A DNA stretch of 64,000 bases from Pseudomonadota bacterium (GCA_018241695.1 JAFEDH010000011.1:1-64000), one strand, 5' to 3'; shown: positions 35,274 through 46,083, counted from the first letter of the stretch. Numbers and translations are program-made. The notes: generated by a model not told the origin, from the letters alone.

Positions 35274-35615
35274 GTGCTGATTTCCAACGCCTACGCCCAG
35301 GCCGCTGCGCCCGCAGCCGATCCTACCGGCGGCCTGCTGGGTATGGTACCCATCATCCTCATGTTCATCGTGCTGTGGTTCCTGATGATCCGGCCACAGA
35401 TGAAAAAAGCCAAAGAACAGCAAAAAATGGTCACCGAGCTGCAAAAAGGCGACGAGATCGTCACCCAGGGGGGGCTGGCCGGTCGTATCGCCAAGGTAGG
35501 CGAGAATTATCTTTCCGTCGAAATCGCCGATGCCAAGGATGGTCCGATGGTTGTTTCGATCCAGAAAAGTGCCGTTTCCGCCCTGCTGCCCAAAGGTACG
35601 CTGAAGGCCCTGTAA
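35274..35615 (+). CDS. yajC: preprotein translocase subunit YajC
   Basis: 113 residues, GTG start with GGAG upstream; the product begins MLISNAYAQAA, the usual form in betaproteobacteria. One membrane segment (about 22-42, GMVPIILMFIVLWFLMIRP) then a cytoplasmic basic domain with KGDEIVTQGGLAGRIAKVGE. YajC binds SecDF and helps the SecYEG holotranslocon. An overlapping ATG-TGC-TGA starts two bases upstream of the GTG (see findings). A hairpin follows before secD. Confidence 0.94.
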   Translation: MLISNAYAQAAAPAADPTGGLLGMVPIILMFIVLWFLMIRPQMKKAKEQQKMVTELQKGDEIVTQGGLAGRIAKVGENYLSVEIADAKDGPMVVSIQKSAVSALLPKGTLKAL

Positions 35616-35621
35616 GACCGC

Positions 35622-35643
35622 AAGGGAGGCCAGGCCTCCCTTT
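35622..35643 (+). terminator. hairpin between yajC and secD
   Basis: A 9-bp stem (35622-35630 with 35634-35642), 3-nt loop, then only one further T before C residues. Probably a partial terminator or processing site in the yajC-secD interval rather than a full stop. Confidence 0.45.
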
Positions 35644-35666
35644 CCCCATCTTTCTTTCCCTCCACC

Positions 35667-37544
35667 ATGAACCGCTACCCGCTCTGGAAGAACATCCTCG
35701 TTCTCGTCGCCCTCATCCTGGGCCTGCTCTACACCCTGCCCAATTTTTTTGGCGAGGCCCCGGCGGTACAGGTGGCCAGTGTCAAAGCCACCCTGAAGGT
35801 GGATATGACGCTGATGGACCAGGTGGAAAAAACCCTCCAGGCCGCCGGGATTGAAAATACCGGAATCCAGGCCGATGCCGGCAGTATCCGGGTGCGACTG
35901 GCCGATACCGACACCCAGTTGCGAGCCAAGGATGCGATCGAAAAGGCCATCAACCCGGATCCTGCCGATCCCGCCTACAGCGTGGCGCTGAATCTGGTCT
36001 CGAACTCGCCTTCCTGGCTCACCGCCATCCACGCCCTGCCCATGTACCTCGGACTGGATCTGCGCGGCGGCGTGCACTTCCTGCTGCAGGTCGACATGAA
36101 AGGCGCCCTCACCAAGCGGCTCGACGCGACGGCGGCCGATCTGCGCACCCAGATGCGGGACAAGAATATCCGTCACAGCGGCATCAGCCGCGAAGGCATG
36201 ACCCTTGCGGTACGCTTCCGCGATGCCGATACGCGCGACAAGGCCCGCCGCCTCATCACCGACACCTTCCCGGAACTGGCCCTGCAGGACGCCCAGGACG
36301 GCACCGACCTGAAGCTGATCGCCAGCATCAAGCCCAGTGCCCAGACCAAGATCCAGGATGACGCCCTGAAACAGAACATCAGCACCCTGCACAACCGGAT
36401 CAACGAACTCGGCGTGGCCGAGCCGATCATCCAGCAGCAGGGCTCCGACCGGATCGTGGTCCAGCTTCCCGGCGTGCAGGACACCGCCAAGGCCAAGGAA
36501 ATCCTCGGGCGCACCGCCACCCTGGAAATCCGCATGGCGGACGACGAGAACAGCGCCAACCCGTCCGTCATGACTGCCGCCGCCCAGGGGCAGCCCCCGG
36601 CGGGCGACGAATACTATGTGGAACGTGGCGGCCACCCCCTGCTGGTGAAAAAGCAGGTCGTCCTCACGGGCGAACGCCTCACCGATGCCCAGCCCGGCTT
36701 TGACAGCCAGACTCATGAACCGGCAGTGCATCTCACCCTGGACGCTACCGGCGCCCGCATTTTCAAGGATGTGACCCGCGAAAATGTCGGCAAGCGCATG
36801 GCCATCCTTCTGATCGAAAAAGGCAAGGGCGAGGTCGTCACCGCCCCCGTGATCCGTACCGAAATCGGCGGTGGCCGGGTGCAGATCTCGGGCCGCATGA
36901 GCACCCAGGAAGCCAGCGATACCGCCCTGCTGCTCCGTGCCGGCTCACTCGCCGCCCCCATGGACATCATCGAGGAACGCACCATCGGCCCCAGCCTCGG
37001 CGCAGAAAACATCAGCAAGGGCTTTCATTCCACCCTGTGGGGCTATACCGCCATCGCCATTTTCATGATGGCGTACTACGTTCTCTTCGGCTTGGTGTCG
37101 GTTCTGGCGCTATCGGCCAACCTGCTCTTTCTTGTCGCCCTGCTCTCCCTGTTGCAGGCCACACTGACCCTTCCCGGCATCGCCGCCATTGCCCTGACAC
37201 TGGGCATGGCCATCGACGCCAACGTGCTGATCAACGAGCGCGTGCGCGAGGAGCTGCGCAATGGCAGCACACCACAGGCCGCCATCCTCGCCGGCTACGA
37301 ACGGGCCTGGGCCACGATTCTCGATTCCAACGTCACCACCCTGATCGCCGGCATCGCCCTGCTGATCTTCGGCTCCGGCCCGGTACGTGGCTTTGCCGTG
37401 GTGCATTGCCTGGGCATCCTGACTTCACTGTTCAGTTCGGTGGTGGTCTCGCGCGCCCTGATCAACCTGATCTATGGCCGGCGCAAGAAGCTGGCCTCAC
37501 TCTCCATCGGCCAGGTGTGGAAACCCGGCATCGTCACCAAATAA
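35667..37544 (+). CDS. secD: protein translocase subunit SecD
   Basis: 625 residues. One N-terminal membrane helix (NRYPLWKNILVLVALILG), a large periplasmic P1 domain with the family motif LGLDLRGGVHFLLQVDM, then five C-terminal helices with the RND-type core including SLGAENISKG and AMAIDANVLINERVREE-type residues (GMAIDANVLINERVRE). SecDF uses the proton gradient to pull proteins from the periplasmic side. Twelve bases before secF, evidently one operon. Confidence 0.97.
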   Translation: MNRYPLWKNILVLVALILGLLYTLPNFFGEAPAVQVASVKATLKVDMTLMDQVEKTLQAAGIENTGIQADAGSIRVRLADTDTQLRAKDAIEKAINPDPADPAYSVALNLVSNSPSWLTAIHALPMYLGLDLRGGVHFLLQVDMKGALTKRLDATAADLRTQMRDKNIRHSGISREGMTLAVRFRDADTRDKARRLITDTFPELALQDAQDGTDLKLIASIKPSAQTKIQDDALKQNISTLHNRINELGVAEPIIQQQGSDRIVVQLPGVQDTAKAKEILGRTATLEIRMADDENSANPSVMTAAAQGQPPAGDEYYVERGGHPLLVKKQVVLTGERLTDAQPGFDSQTHEPAVHLTLDATGARIFKDVTRENVGKRMAILLIEKGKGEVVTAPVIRTEIGGGRVQISGRMSTQEASDTALLLRAGSLAAPMDIIEERTIGPSLGAENISKGFHSTLWGYTAIAIFMMAYYVLFGLVSVLALSANLLFLVALLSLLQATLTLPGIAAIALTLGMAIDANVLINERVREELRNGSTPQAAILAGYERAWATILDSNVTTLIAGIALLIFGSGPVRGFAVVHCLGILTSLFSSVVVSRALINLIYGRRKKLASLSIGQVWKPGIVTK

Positions 37545-37556
37545 GGGAATCCCGCC

Positions 37557-38492
37557 ATGGAATTCTTCCGCATCAAAAAAGACATCCCCTTCATGCGCCA
37601 TGCGCTGGTGTTCAACATCATTTCGTTGATCACCTTCATCCTGGCAGTGGTGTTTCTCTTCACCCGGGGCCTGCACCTTTCCATCGAATTCACCGGCGGC
37701 ACCCTGATGGAAATCAGCTATGTCCAGACCCCCGAACTCGACAACCTGCGCGATCAGCTCACCAAGGACGGCTTCAACGATGTTCAGGTGCAGAATTTCG
37801 GCACTTCCCACGACGTGCTGATTCGCGTTCCGCTGGCCAAGGATCACGACACCGCCAAGATCGGCGAACGCGTCATGGCCTCGCTGAACACAGTGGCGGC
37901 GGGGAATGCGCCAACCCTGAAACGGGTCGAGTTCGTCGGCCCCCAGGTCGGGAAAGAGCTGGCTTCCGACGGCGCCCTGGCGCTGCTGCTGGTGGTGGCC
38001 GGCATCGTCCTCTACCTTGCGATCCGGTTCGAGTGGCGCTTCGCTGTTGCCGCCATCATCGCCAACCTGCACGACGTGGTGATCATCCTCGGCTTCTTCG
38101 CCTTCTTCCAGTGGGAATTTTCACTGCCGGTGCTGGCTGCCGTGCTGGCCGTACTGGGCTATTCGGTGAATGAATCGGTGGTGGTGTTCGACCGGGTGCG
38201 CGAAACCTTCAAGAAAAAACGCGGCCTCACCACGCCCGAAGTCCTCAACCATGCCATCACCAGCACCATCTCCCGCACCATCATCACCCACGGCAGCACC
38301 CAGATGATGGTGACCTCGATGCTGATCTTCGGTGGCGCGGCGCTGCATTACTTCGCCCTTGCGCTCACCATCGGCATCTGTTTCGGTATCTATTCCTCGG
38401 TGCTGGTGGCCAGCCCGCTGGTCATGTGGCTGGGCGCTTCGCGCGAACAGTTCATCAAGGTCAAGGTTGAAAAGCCGGAGGCTGTGGTCTAG
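37557..38492 (+). CDS. secF: protein translocase subunit SecF
   Basis: 311 residues with six predicted membrane helices. Motifs include the N-terminal FTRGLHLSIEFTGGTLMEIS, the conserved PQVGKELASDGALALLL, and VNESVVVFDRVRETFKKKRG. Works as a pair with SecD. It ends ten bases before the convergent luciferase-like gene, and a terminator lies inside that gene's 3' end at 38520-38549. Confidence 0.97.
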   Translation: MEFFRIKKDIPFMRHALVFNIISLITFILAVVFLFTRGLHLSIEFTGGTLMEISYVQTPELDNLRDQLTKDGFNDVQVQNFGTSHDVLIRVPLAKDHDTAKIGERVMASLNTVAAGNAPTLKRVEFVGPQVGKELASDGALALLLVVAGIVLYLAIRFEWRFAVAAIIANLHDVVIILGFFAFFQWEFSLPVLAAVLAVLGYSVNESVVVFDRVRETFKKKRGLTTPEVLNHAITSTISRTIITHGSTQMMVTSMLIFGGAALHYFALALTIGICFGIYSSVLVASPLVMWLGASREQFIKVKVEKPEAVV

Positions 38493-38501
38493 CCATCCGC
38501 C

Positions 38502-39389
38502 TCACTCATCCATCCAGCCAAAACGGGCGCGGATTTCCGCCCCCGTTTTCAGCAGATAGGCCTGGCGTGCTTCGAGACCGGGCTGGTGCGCGCCCATTGC
38601 AAAAGGCAGAACCCAGTTCCCCACCTCGGTAATGCCGGCCGTGGCCATGCGCTTCAGGTCCGCATCGTCGTAGCTGCCCCAGAGCTGATAGCTCAGCACC
38701 CGGAACGGCAGGTGGTCGCGGCCGTATTCACGGCGCAGTTCCTGCAGGCGGGTCGCCAGCGCGATACTTTCCTCCAGCCCCTCGCCCGTTCCCACCCAGC
38801 CGTCCCCGATACGGGCAGCCCGGCGGAGCGCCACCTCGGTCTTGCCACCGATCCAGACGGGTATCGGCCGCGACGGCTCGGGCTTCATCAACACCTGGTC
38901 GCAACGGAAGAACTCACCGGCAAAGGTGGCCGGCCCCGCGGCCCAGAGGGTGCGCATGAGTGCGACCATTTCATCGAAGCGACGCCCCCGGCTTTTGAAG
39001 TCAACACCGAAGATCTCGAACTCCTCGGCCATCCAGCCCGCGCCGGCACCGAGCATGACGCGATCAGCAGAAAGATGTGACAGCGTGCCAAGCACCTTGG
39101 CCATGTAGAACGGGTTTTGCAGGGGCAGCACATGCACCGCGCTCAAAAACTGCAGACGTGTGGTCACGGTGGCCATGGCGGCGAACGTGGTCATCAGTTC
39201 CGCCCAGAATTCGCCCGCCTCGAAGGCCGGCGCATCGGGAGGGCTGTAAGGATGGCGCGACACCAGATTGACCGGGTACAGATAGTGTTCGGCCATGGCC
39301 AGCCCGTCGAAACCCGCCTGTTCGGCGCTACGGGCCAGTGCCACGCACTCGGCCGGATGGGTGTAGGACATGCATTGCCAGAATCTCAT
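38502..39389 (-). CDS. LLM-class (luciferase-like) flavin oxidoreductase
   Basis: 295 residues from the ATG giving MRFWQCMSYTHPAECV, which has GGAGAG upstream. TIM-barrel of the bacterial-luciferase family: AEQAGFDGLAMAEHY, TTRLQFLSAVHVLPLQNP, the strongly conserved DRVMLGAGAGWMAEEFE, and PIPVWIGGKTEVALRRAAR. Such proteins use FMNH2 or F420H2. Since F420 is rare in betaproteobacteria an FMN enzyme is more likely (inference). The substrate is not predictable. Confidence 0.85.
   Translation of the reverse strand: MRFWQCMSYTHPAECVALARSAEQAGFDGLAMAEHYLYPVNLVSRHPYSPPDAPAFEAGEFWAELMTTFAAMATVTTRLQFLSAVHVLPLQNPFYMAKVLGTLSHLSADRVMLGAGAGWMAEEFEIFGVDFKSRGRRFDEMVALMRTLWAAGPATFAGEFFRCDQVLMKPEPSRPIPVWIGGKTEVALRRAARIGDGWVGTGEGLEESIALATRLQELRREYGRDHLPFRVLSYQLWGSYDDADLKRMATAGITEVGNWVLPFAMGAHQPGLEARQAYLLKTGAEIRARFGWMDE
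38520..38549 (+). terminator. terminator for the Sec operon, inside the 3' end of the opposite gene
   Basis: A 12-bp stem interrupted by one C-C mismatch (38520-38532 with 38537-38549), a 4-nt ATTT loop and four T at the end. It lies 27 bases past the secF stop on the plus strand, wholly within the minus-strand oxidoreductase coding sequence. Confidence 0.65.
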
Positions 39390-39464
39390 GACGGCTCTCC
39401 ATCGCAAGGTAGGGCCTGCTCGCCAGCCGCGGCAGGAGAAACGGTGTTGTTCATGTGCCCTGCA

Positions 39465-39791
39465 TCACTCCGTGGTGGTGGCGAACACATGCTTGATCCG
39501 CAGGGTTGCATCCTTCGCAATGATCCCGAGCAAGCGGTCGATATTCGGATGCTTGCCCGGATTCGTCTGCGCATCGGCCGCGTGTTCGGCGTAGATTTCC
39601 ATGCCCTTTCTGGCGGCATCCGGCGTGATGGCACCAAAGGTCTGCCCCAGGTGGTTGTACACCGCCAGCGAGCCGGCCTGACCGGGCTTGTTCTCGATCA
39701 GGGCCACTTCATTGCCTTCGGTGTCCAGCAGGCGGATGGCGGCCAGATGGGAGATTTTGGGAAGCTGTTTGAGGTTTTCCGCGAATGCCAT
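39465..39791 (-). CDS. DUF2322-like small protein
   Basis: 108 residues with no signal peptide or membrane segment. The pattern FAENLKQLPKISHLAAIRLL and the later IDRLLGIIAKDATLRIK resemble the DUF2322 family, but this is from memory of the pattern, so moderate confidence only. Function unknown. It starts three bases after the purB stop, so it is almost certainly in the purB transcript. Confidence 0.7.
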   Translation of the reverse strand: MAFAENLKQLPKISHLAAIRLLDTEGNEVALIENKPGQAGSLAVYNHLGQTFGAITPDAARKGMEIYAEHAADAQTNPGKHPNIDRLLGIIAKDATLRIKHVFATTTE

Positions 39792-39794
39792 GGC

Positions 39795-41288
<1,494 letters not shown>

Positions 41289-41290
41289 TC

Positions 41291-41905
41291 ATGAAGCTCA
41301 TCGGTTCCCTGACCAGCCCCTACGTCCGCAAAACCCGCGTGGTGCTGGCCGAAAAAAAGATCGAATACGATTTCGTCATCACGCCTCCCGGCGCTGCCGG
41401 CAGCGTGGTCGCCGGCTACAACCCGCTGGCCCGCATCCCGGTACTGGTGCTGGACGATGACACTGCCCTGTTCGACTCTCCGGTCATCGTCGAATACCTC
41501 GACAGCGCCGCACCGAACAACAAGCTGCTGCCACAGCCGAACCGGGAACGCATCGAGGCCAAGCGATGGGAGGCTCTGGCTGACGGGCTGCTCGACGCCG
41601 CCGTGGACATCCGGCGCGAAACCCAGCGTCCGGGTAAAGAGCAGAGCCTGGCCTGGATCGAACGCAACCGCCAGGTGATCGAAACCGGACTGATCCACCT
41701 GGACCAGGAAATCGGTGAAAAAAACTGGTGCATGGGCACCCACTTCAATCTGTCCGATGTCGCCGTGGGCTGTGTCCTCGGCTATCTCGACCTGCGCTTT
41801 CCCGCGCTGGACTGGCGCGCCCGCCATGCCAACCTGCTTCGCCTGTCGGACAAGCTGATGCAGCGGCCCTCCTTCCAGGACACGGCGCCTCCGGCCGGCG
41901 CCTGA
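41291..41905 (+). CDS. glutathione S-transferase
   Basis: 204 residues with the N-terminal thioredoxin fold (MKLIGSLTSPYVRKTRV; serine near the glutathione thiol, LARIPVLVLDD with cis-Pro, FDSPVIVEYLD for the gamma-Glu site) and an all-helical C-terminal domain ending with the F/WDLS-like motif FNLSDVAVGCVLGYLDLR. Closest in shape to the YibF type. Conjugates or reduces using glutathione. Actual substrate unknown. A -10-like TATACT at 41258 precedes it. Divergent from purB and convergent with mnmA across a strong bidirectional terminator. Confidence 0.9.
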   Translation: MKLIGSLTSPYVRKTRVVLAEKKIEYDFVITPPGAAGSVVAGYNPLARIPVLVLDDDTALFDSPVIVEYLDSAAPNNKLLPQPNRERIEAKRWEALADGLLDAAVDIRRETQRPGKEQSLAWIERNRQVIETGLIHLDQEIGEKNWCMGTHFNLSDVAVGCVLGYLDLRFPALDWRARHANLLRLSDKLMQRPSFQDTAPPAGA

Positions 41906-41919
41906 AGTCTCCGCCATCC

Positions 41920-41953
41920 ATGAAAAAAGCCCGCGGTTGCGGGCTTTTTTCAT
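41920..41953. terminator. bidirectional terminator between gst and mnmA
   Basis: A perfect 15-bp stem (41920-41934 with 41939-41953), 4-nt loop, with a run of six T within the descending arm on each strand. Ends both the GST and mnmA transcripts. Confidence 0.88.
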
Positions 41954-41996
41954 GGGAGCCAGGCCAACGCTTGTCCGCCCGCCTCGGCAGCCATTC

Positions 41997-43076
41997 TCAG
42001 CAAATCACCCCGCCGCCGAGGCAGACACGTGATTCATACACCACCACCGACTGTCCCGGCGTTACCGCCCATTGGGGTGCGGCAAAGGCGATCTCGCACA
42101 CCCCGGCATCCACCCGTTCCACTTCGCAAGGCGCATCGGGCTGGCGGTAGCGGGTCTTGGCGTTGTACACCCAGTGGGTATGCGGTGCCTTGCCCGACAC
42201 CCAGCTCAGATCGGTGGCCAGCAGACGATCCCTGAACAAGGCGGGATGTTCGTGGCCCTGGACCACGAACAGCACATTTTTCTCCATGTCCTTGCCGGCC
42301 ACATACCAGGGCAACTCCGGCGCTCCCTTGACGCCGCCAATGCCCAGGCCATCGCGCTGACCCAGGGTGTGATACATGAGCCCCTGATGCCGGCCCATCA
42401 CCTGATCGTTATCGAGATTGCGGATCTCGCCCGGCCGGACGGGAAGGTAGCGCTGGAGAAATTCGCGGAAGGGCCGCTCTCCGATGAAGCAGATCCCCGT
42501 CGAATCCTTTTTTGCATGATTGGCCAGCCCCGCCTGTGCGGCCATGCGCCGTACATCGCGCTTGTAGTGGTCGGCAAGGGGGAAAAGGGTACGGGACAGT
42601 TGCTGCTGGTTGAGCCGGTGCAGGAAATAGCTCTGGTCCTTGGTGCCGTCTTCCGCCTTGAGCAACTGGTACTCGCCGAGGAACTCGCGCACACCGGCGT
42701 AGTGCCCGGTCGCGATCCTGTCGGCGCCGAGGTCCAGCGCATGGTCGAGGAAAGCCCTGAACTTGATCTCGGCGTTGCACAGCACATCGGGATTGGGCGT
42801 GCGGCCGGCCTGGTATTCGCGCAGAAACTCCGCAAACACCCGGCCCTTGTATTCGGTGGAGAAATTCACCACTTCCAGATCGATGCCGATGGTATCGGCA
42901 GCGGCAGCGGCGTCGATCAGGTCCTGGCGCGAGGAACAATATTCCTCCTCGTCATCATCCTCCCAGTTCTTCATGAACAGGCCAACCACCTTCCACCCCT
43001 GCTGCTTGAGCAGCATTGCCGCCACCGAGGAGTCCACGCCGCCGGACATGCCGACGACCACCGTTCCTTTGCTCAT
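41997..43076 (-). CDS. mnmA: tRNA-uridine 2-sulfurtransferase
   Basis: 359 residues. MnmA makes 2-thiouridine 34 in Glu, Lys and Gln tRNAs. PP-loop [18 protein letters not shown] at the N-terminus, catalytic cysteine pair in [12 protein letters not shown] and [13 protein letters not shown] Nudix gene follows upstream (nudJ-mnmA order as in E. coli). Ends before the bidirectional terminator shared with gst. Confidence 0.97.
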   Translation of the reverse strand: MSKGTVVVGMSGGVDSSVAAMLLKQQGWKVVGLFMKNWEDDDEEEYCSSRQDLIDAAAAADTIGIDLEVVNFSTEYKGRVFAEFLREYQAGRTPNPDVLCNAEIKFRAFLDHALDLGADRIATGHYAGVREFLGEYQLLKAEDGTKDQSYFLHRLNQQQLSRTLFPLADHYKRDVRRMAAQAGLANHAKKDSTGICFIGERPFREFLQRYLPVRPGEIRNLDNDQVMGRHQGLMYHTLGQRDGLGIGGVKGAPELPWYVAGKDMEKNVLFVVQGHEHPALFRDRLLATDLSWVSGKAPHTHWVYNAKTRYRQPDAPCEVERVDAGVCEIAFAAPQWAVTPGQSVVVYESRVCLGGGVIC

Positions 43077-43140
43077 GGTTCCATTCCAGTGTTATCCTGC
43101 CCTTGTCGAACCTCAGGCTTTACGCCCGACAGGTTGCTTT

Positions 43141-43593
43141 TCAGTCGTAATGGTGAATCAGGTTCAGCGGAAAGCGCCGGCCCGCCAGATGATCCTGAAC
43201 GCACTGCCAGATCAGGGGGCTGCGGTGCCGTGCCCGCGTCGCATCGATCTCGGCCGGTGTCATCCATACCGCCCGCAGGATGCCGGTATCGAGGAGCCGC
43301 GCGGGATCGTGCCCACCCACCGCTCCGCAGAAGGCAAAACGCAGGTAGGTGATGTCGCCTTGCGGGCGGCGCCACTGGTAGATGCCCACCAGATGCTGCG
43401 GCGTGAAGACATGGGCGGTTTCCTCGAAAGCCTCCCGCACGCAGGCATCCACGAGGGATTCGCCTTCGTCGAGGTGGCCGGCAGGCTGGTTGAAGCGCAG
43501 TCCGTCGTCGGTCTCCTCCTCCACCAGCAGGTAACGGCCGTCCCGCTCCATCAGCGCGGCCACGGTGACATTGGGTTTCCAGATGCGTTCCAT
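43141..43593 (-). CDS. nudJ: Nudix hydrolase, NudJ-like
   Basis: 150 residues from the ATG giving MERIWKPNVTVAALMERDG, matching the NudJ N-terminus; an ATG eight codons upstream is also open. The Nudix box reads GHLDEGESLVDACVREAFEE followed by TAHV, with Ala where most members have Gly. NudJ hydrolyses nucleoside di- and triphosphates and HMP-PP. It precedes mnmA by 64 bases in the same order as E. coli. Confidence 0.85.
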   Translation of the reverse strand: MERIWKPNVTVAALMERDGRYLLVEEETDDGLRFNQPAGHLDEGESLVDACVREAFEETAHVFTPQHLVGIYQWRRPQGDITYLRFAFCGAVGGHDPARLLDTGILRAVWMTPAEIDATRARHRSPLIWQCVQDHLAGRRFPLNLIHHYD

Positions 43594-43646
43594 GGGCGAG
43601 AATTCTACCGTGACCATGGGTCCACTACGGCCGCAAACCGGCCCGT

Positions 43647-44786
43647 TCAGAGACTGCGTATCCGCGCCATGAACGCCTGTAGTTCGGCTGCGAACAGCGC
43701 CGGTTGCTCCATGGCGGCGAAATGGCCACCCTTCTCCATGTCGGTCCAGCGCAGGATGGGGAACTGGCTTTCGTAGTACGTCCGGGGCAGAACAAAAAGC
43801 TCACCGGGGAAATTCGCCACCCCCAGGGGCTTGTCGAAACGGCCCGGCAAGGGAGACCCATCCTGGCCCATGAGGGTGTAGATCCACGTGGAAGTGCCGA
43901 TGGTGTCCGTCACCAGATACACCATCAGGTGGGTAATCAGCGCGTCCCGGTCGTAGACGGACCAGAGCTGGCCGTCGAGCAGATGGGACCATGACCGGAA
44001 CTTCTCCAATATCCATGCCGCTGTACCCAGCGGGCTGTCCTGCAGGGCATAGGAAAGGGTCAGAGGTTTGGTGCCCTGGATGGATTGATAACCCCCTTCG
44101 CTGCGGGCGATGTCGAAAAACTTTGCCCTCGATGCCTGGAACAGCTCGGATGCCGGGTCCATATTGGTCATGCCCCAGCCGGCGATGAAATTGGTGTGGA
44201 CCGCCCCGCAGCCCCGGCCTTCACGGCCCAGCCAATAGCTGATGGACGATCCCCAATCACCGCCCTGGGCCAGGTAGCCGTCGTAGCCCAGCACTTCGGT
44301 CATCAGCCGGTCGAAAAGGCCGGCGATGGCGCGCGGACCGATCGGTGTCCGGGGCTTGCCGGAAAAACCGAAGCCCGGCAGGGAGGGGATCACCAGACTC
44401 ATGCCGTCCTCGGCCCGGCCGCCAAAGCGCTCGGGATGCGCCAGACGCTCGATCACCCCGAGGAACTCGGTGAAGGTGCCGGGCCAGCCGTGGATCAGCA
44501 GCACCGGTCGCGGATTCGCGCCGGAGCCCCGCACGTGGAGGAAATGCAGGGTCTGCCCCTCCACGTCGGCAAGGAAATGGGGCCAGCGGTTGAGAGCAGC
44601 CTCTTCCTTGCGCCAGTCGTACTCCCCGAGCCAGTGCGTGACCAGTTCCCGCAAGCAGGCGGGGTCGGTCCCCAGCCCCCACGCCGGGACTGCCGGCACA
44701 TCCGGCCAATGGGCCTCGGCCAGGCGGCGGAGAATCCATTCGATGCGGTGCTGCGGGATGTCGATGGTGAAGGAGGTGGCGGGCAT
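43647..44786 (-). CDS. epoxide hydrolase, EHN-domain alpha/beta hydrolase
   Basis: 379 residues from the ATG giving MPATSFTIDIPQHRIEWIL, with GAGGAG upstream. The N-terminal EHN domain (about 4-105) precedes an alpha/beta hydrolase core with oxyanion motif HGWPGTFTEF, nucleophile aspartate in GGDWGSSISYWLG and catalytic histidine in EKGGHFAAMEQP. Same architecture as microsomal and juvenile-hormone epoxide hydrolases. Opens epoxides to diols, often in degradation of terpenoids or aromatics. Substrate unknown. Stands alone between nudJ and the divergent ilvE. Confidence 0.9.
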   Translation of the reverse strand: MPATSFTIDIPQHRIEWILRRLAEAHWPDVPAVPAWGLGTDPACLRELVTHWLGEYDWRKEEAALNRWPHFLADVEGQTLHFLHVRGSGANPRPVLLIHGWPGTFTEFLGVIERLAHPERFGGRAEDGMSLVIPSLPGFGFSGKPRTPIGPRAIAGLFDRLMTEVLGYDGYLAQGGDWGSSISYWLGREGRGCGAVHTNFIAGWGMTNMDPASELFQASRAKFFDIARSEGGYQSIQGTKPLTLSYALQDSPLGTAAWILEKFRSWSHLLDGQLWSVYDRDALITHLMVYLVTDTIGTSTWIYTLMGQDGSPLPGRFDKPLGVANFPGELFVLPRTYYESQFPILRWTDMEKGGHFAAMEQPALFAAELQAFMARIRSL

Positions 44787-44943
44787 TGCGGGCTCCTCGG
44801 TTGGGCGAACGAAGCTGCAAGCATACCTGCAGGCATCCGCGGTCATACACAACCTGCCGGCTGCCCAACTCTCCGTGACCGCTACGGGAAGCAGTCGAAT
44901 CCGGTAAAATCGACGTTTTTCGCATCCCGAGCTGGAGATTCAC

Positions 44944-45867
44944 ATGATGTCCATGGCCGACCGCGACGGCTTCATCTGGCACGATGGCAAACTCGTGCCC
45001 TGGCGAGACGCCACCACCCACGTGCTGACCCATTCCCTCCACTACGGACTGTCCGTATTCGAAGGAGTACGTGCCTACAAGACGGTGGCCGGCACCGCCA
45101 TCTTCCGCCTCCGGGAGCACACCGACCGCTGGTTCAACTCCGCCCACATCTACATGATGAAGATGCCCTACTCTAGGGAGGAGCTGATGCAGGCGCAGAA
45201 GGAAGTAGTGCGCGCCAACAAGCTTGAATCCTGCTACATCCGCCCGATCGCCTTTTACGGCTCGGAAAAGATGGGAGTCTCTCCGCGCGGCGCGGCGGTC
45301 CATGTGGCCATCGCGGCCTGGCCCTGGGGCGCCTATCTGGGCGAGGACGGCCTGGAAAAAGGGATTCGGGTCAAGACCTCCAGCTACGTCCGTCATCATG
45401 TGAACGTCACCATGGCCCGGGCCAAGTTCGCCGCCACCTACGCCAACTCCATCCTCGCCAATCTGGAAGCCACCCAGGACGGCTACGACGAGGCCCTGCT
45501 GCTGGATGTGGACGGCTACGTGGCCGAAGGCGCGGGCGAGAACCTGTTCATCGTCAAGGACGGTGTGCTCTACGAGCCCGAGATGGGTTCCGCCCTCACC
45601 GGCATCACCCGTGCCTCGGTGATCGATCTGGCCCGCGATCTCGGCCTGGAAGTGAGAAGCCGCCGCCTCACCCGCGACGACATCTATATTGCCGACGAAG
45701 CCTTCTTCACCGGTACCGCCGCCGAAGTGACGCCGATCCGCGAACTGGACAACCGTACCATCGGCAGCGGGTCGCGCGGCCCCATCACCGCCAGAATCCA
45801 GAGCCTGTTCTTCGACGTGGTCAACGGCAAGGTGCCGGCCCGCGCCGAATGGCTCGATCCGATCTGA
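44944..45867 (+). CDS. ilvE: branched-chain amino acid aminotransferase
   Basis: 307 residues, class IV PLP aminotransferase. Features are the start RDGFIWHDGKLVPWRDATTH, HSLHYGLSVFEGVRAYK, the PLP-lysine region VTMARAKFAATYANSI, and VAEGAGENLFIVKDG and GTAAEVTPIRELDNRTIG. Interconverts Leu, Ile and Val with their keto acids. Followed after nine bases by a zinc-finger gene, then waaF, as in many betaproteobacteria. Confidence 0.96.
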   Translation: MMSMADRDGFIWHDGKLVPWRDATTHVLTHSLHYGLSVFEGVRAYKTVAGTAIFRLREHTDRWFNSAHIYMMKMPYSREELMQAQKEVVRANKLESCYIRPIAFYGSEKMGVSPRGAAVHVAIAAWPWGAYLGEDGLEKGIRVKTSSYVRHHVNVTMARAKFAATYANSILANLEATQDGYDEALLLDVDGYVAEGAGENLFIVKDGVLYEPEMGSALTGITRASVIDLARDLGLEVRSRRLTRDDIYIADEAFFTGTAAEVTPIRELDNRTIGSGSRGPITARIQSLFFDVVNGKVPARAEWLDPI

Positions 45868-45876
45868 GGAACCCCC

Positions 45877-46083
45877 ATGAGCCAAACCGACGACAGCGCG
45901 CGCCAGGTCCGGATCACCGCCCATGACCTGCCGCTCCACTGCCCTCGCCCCGGAGCTCCGCTCTGGTCGCGCCATCCCCGCGTCTTTCTCGATGTCCTGA
46001 AAAATCCCGCAGGCCGGGCGGTATGCCCTTATTGCGGCACCGAATACACCTTCAGCGGCGAGCGCCCCAAGGGGCATCACTGA
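45877..46083 (+). CDS. CHCC zinc-finger domain protein
   Basis: 68 residues. Zinc ligands are visible as LHCPRPGAPLWSRHPRVFL (Cys and His) and VCPYCGTEY (C-X2-C), the zf-CHCC family also found in the mitochondrial complex I subunit NDUFS6. Its role in bacteria is unclear. It lies between ilvE and waaF and is probably cotranscribed with ilvE (ribosome site AGGA right after the ilvE stop). Confidence 0.9.
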   Translation: MSQTDDSARQVRITAHDLPLHCPRPGAPLWSRHPRVFLDVLKNPAGRAVCPYCGTEYTFSGERPKGHH

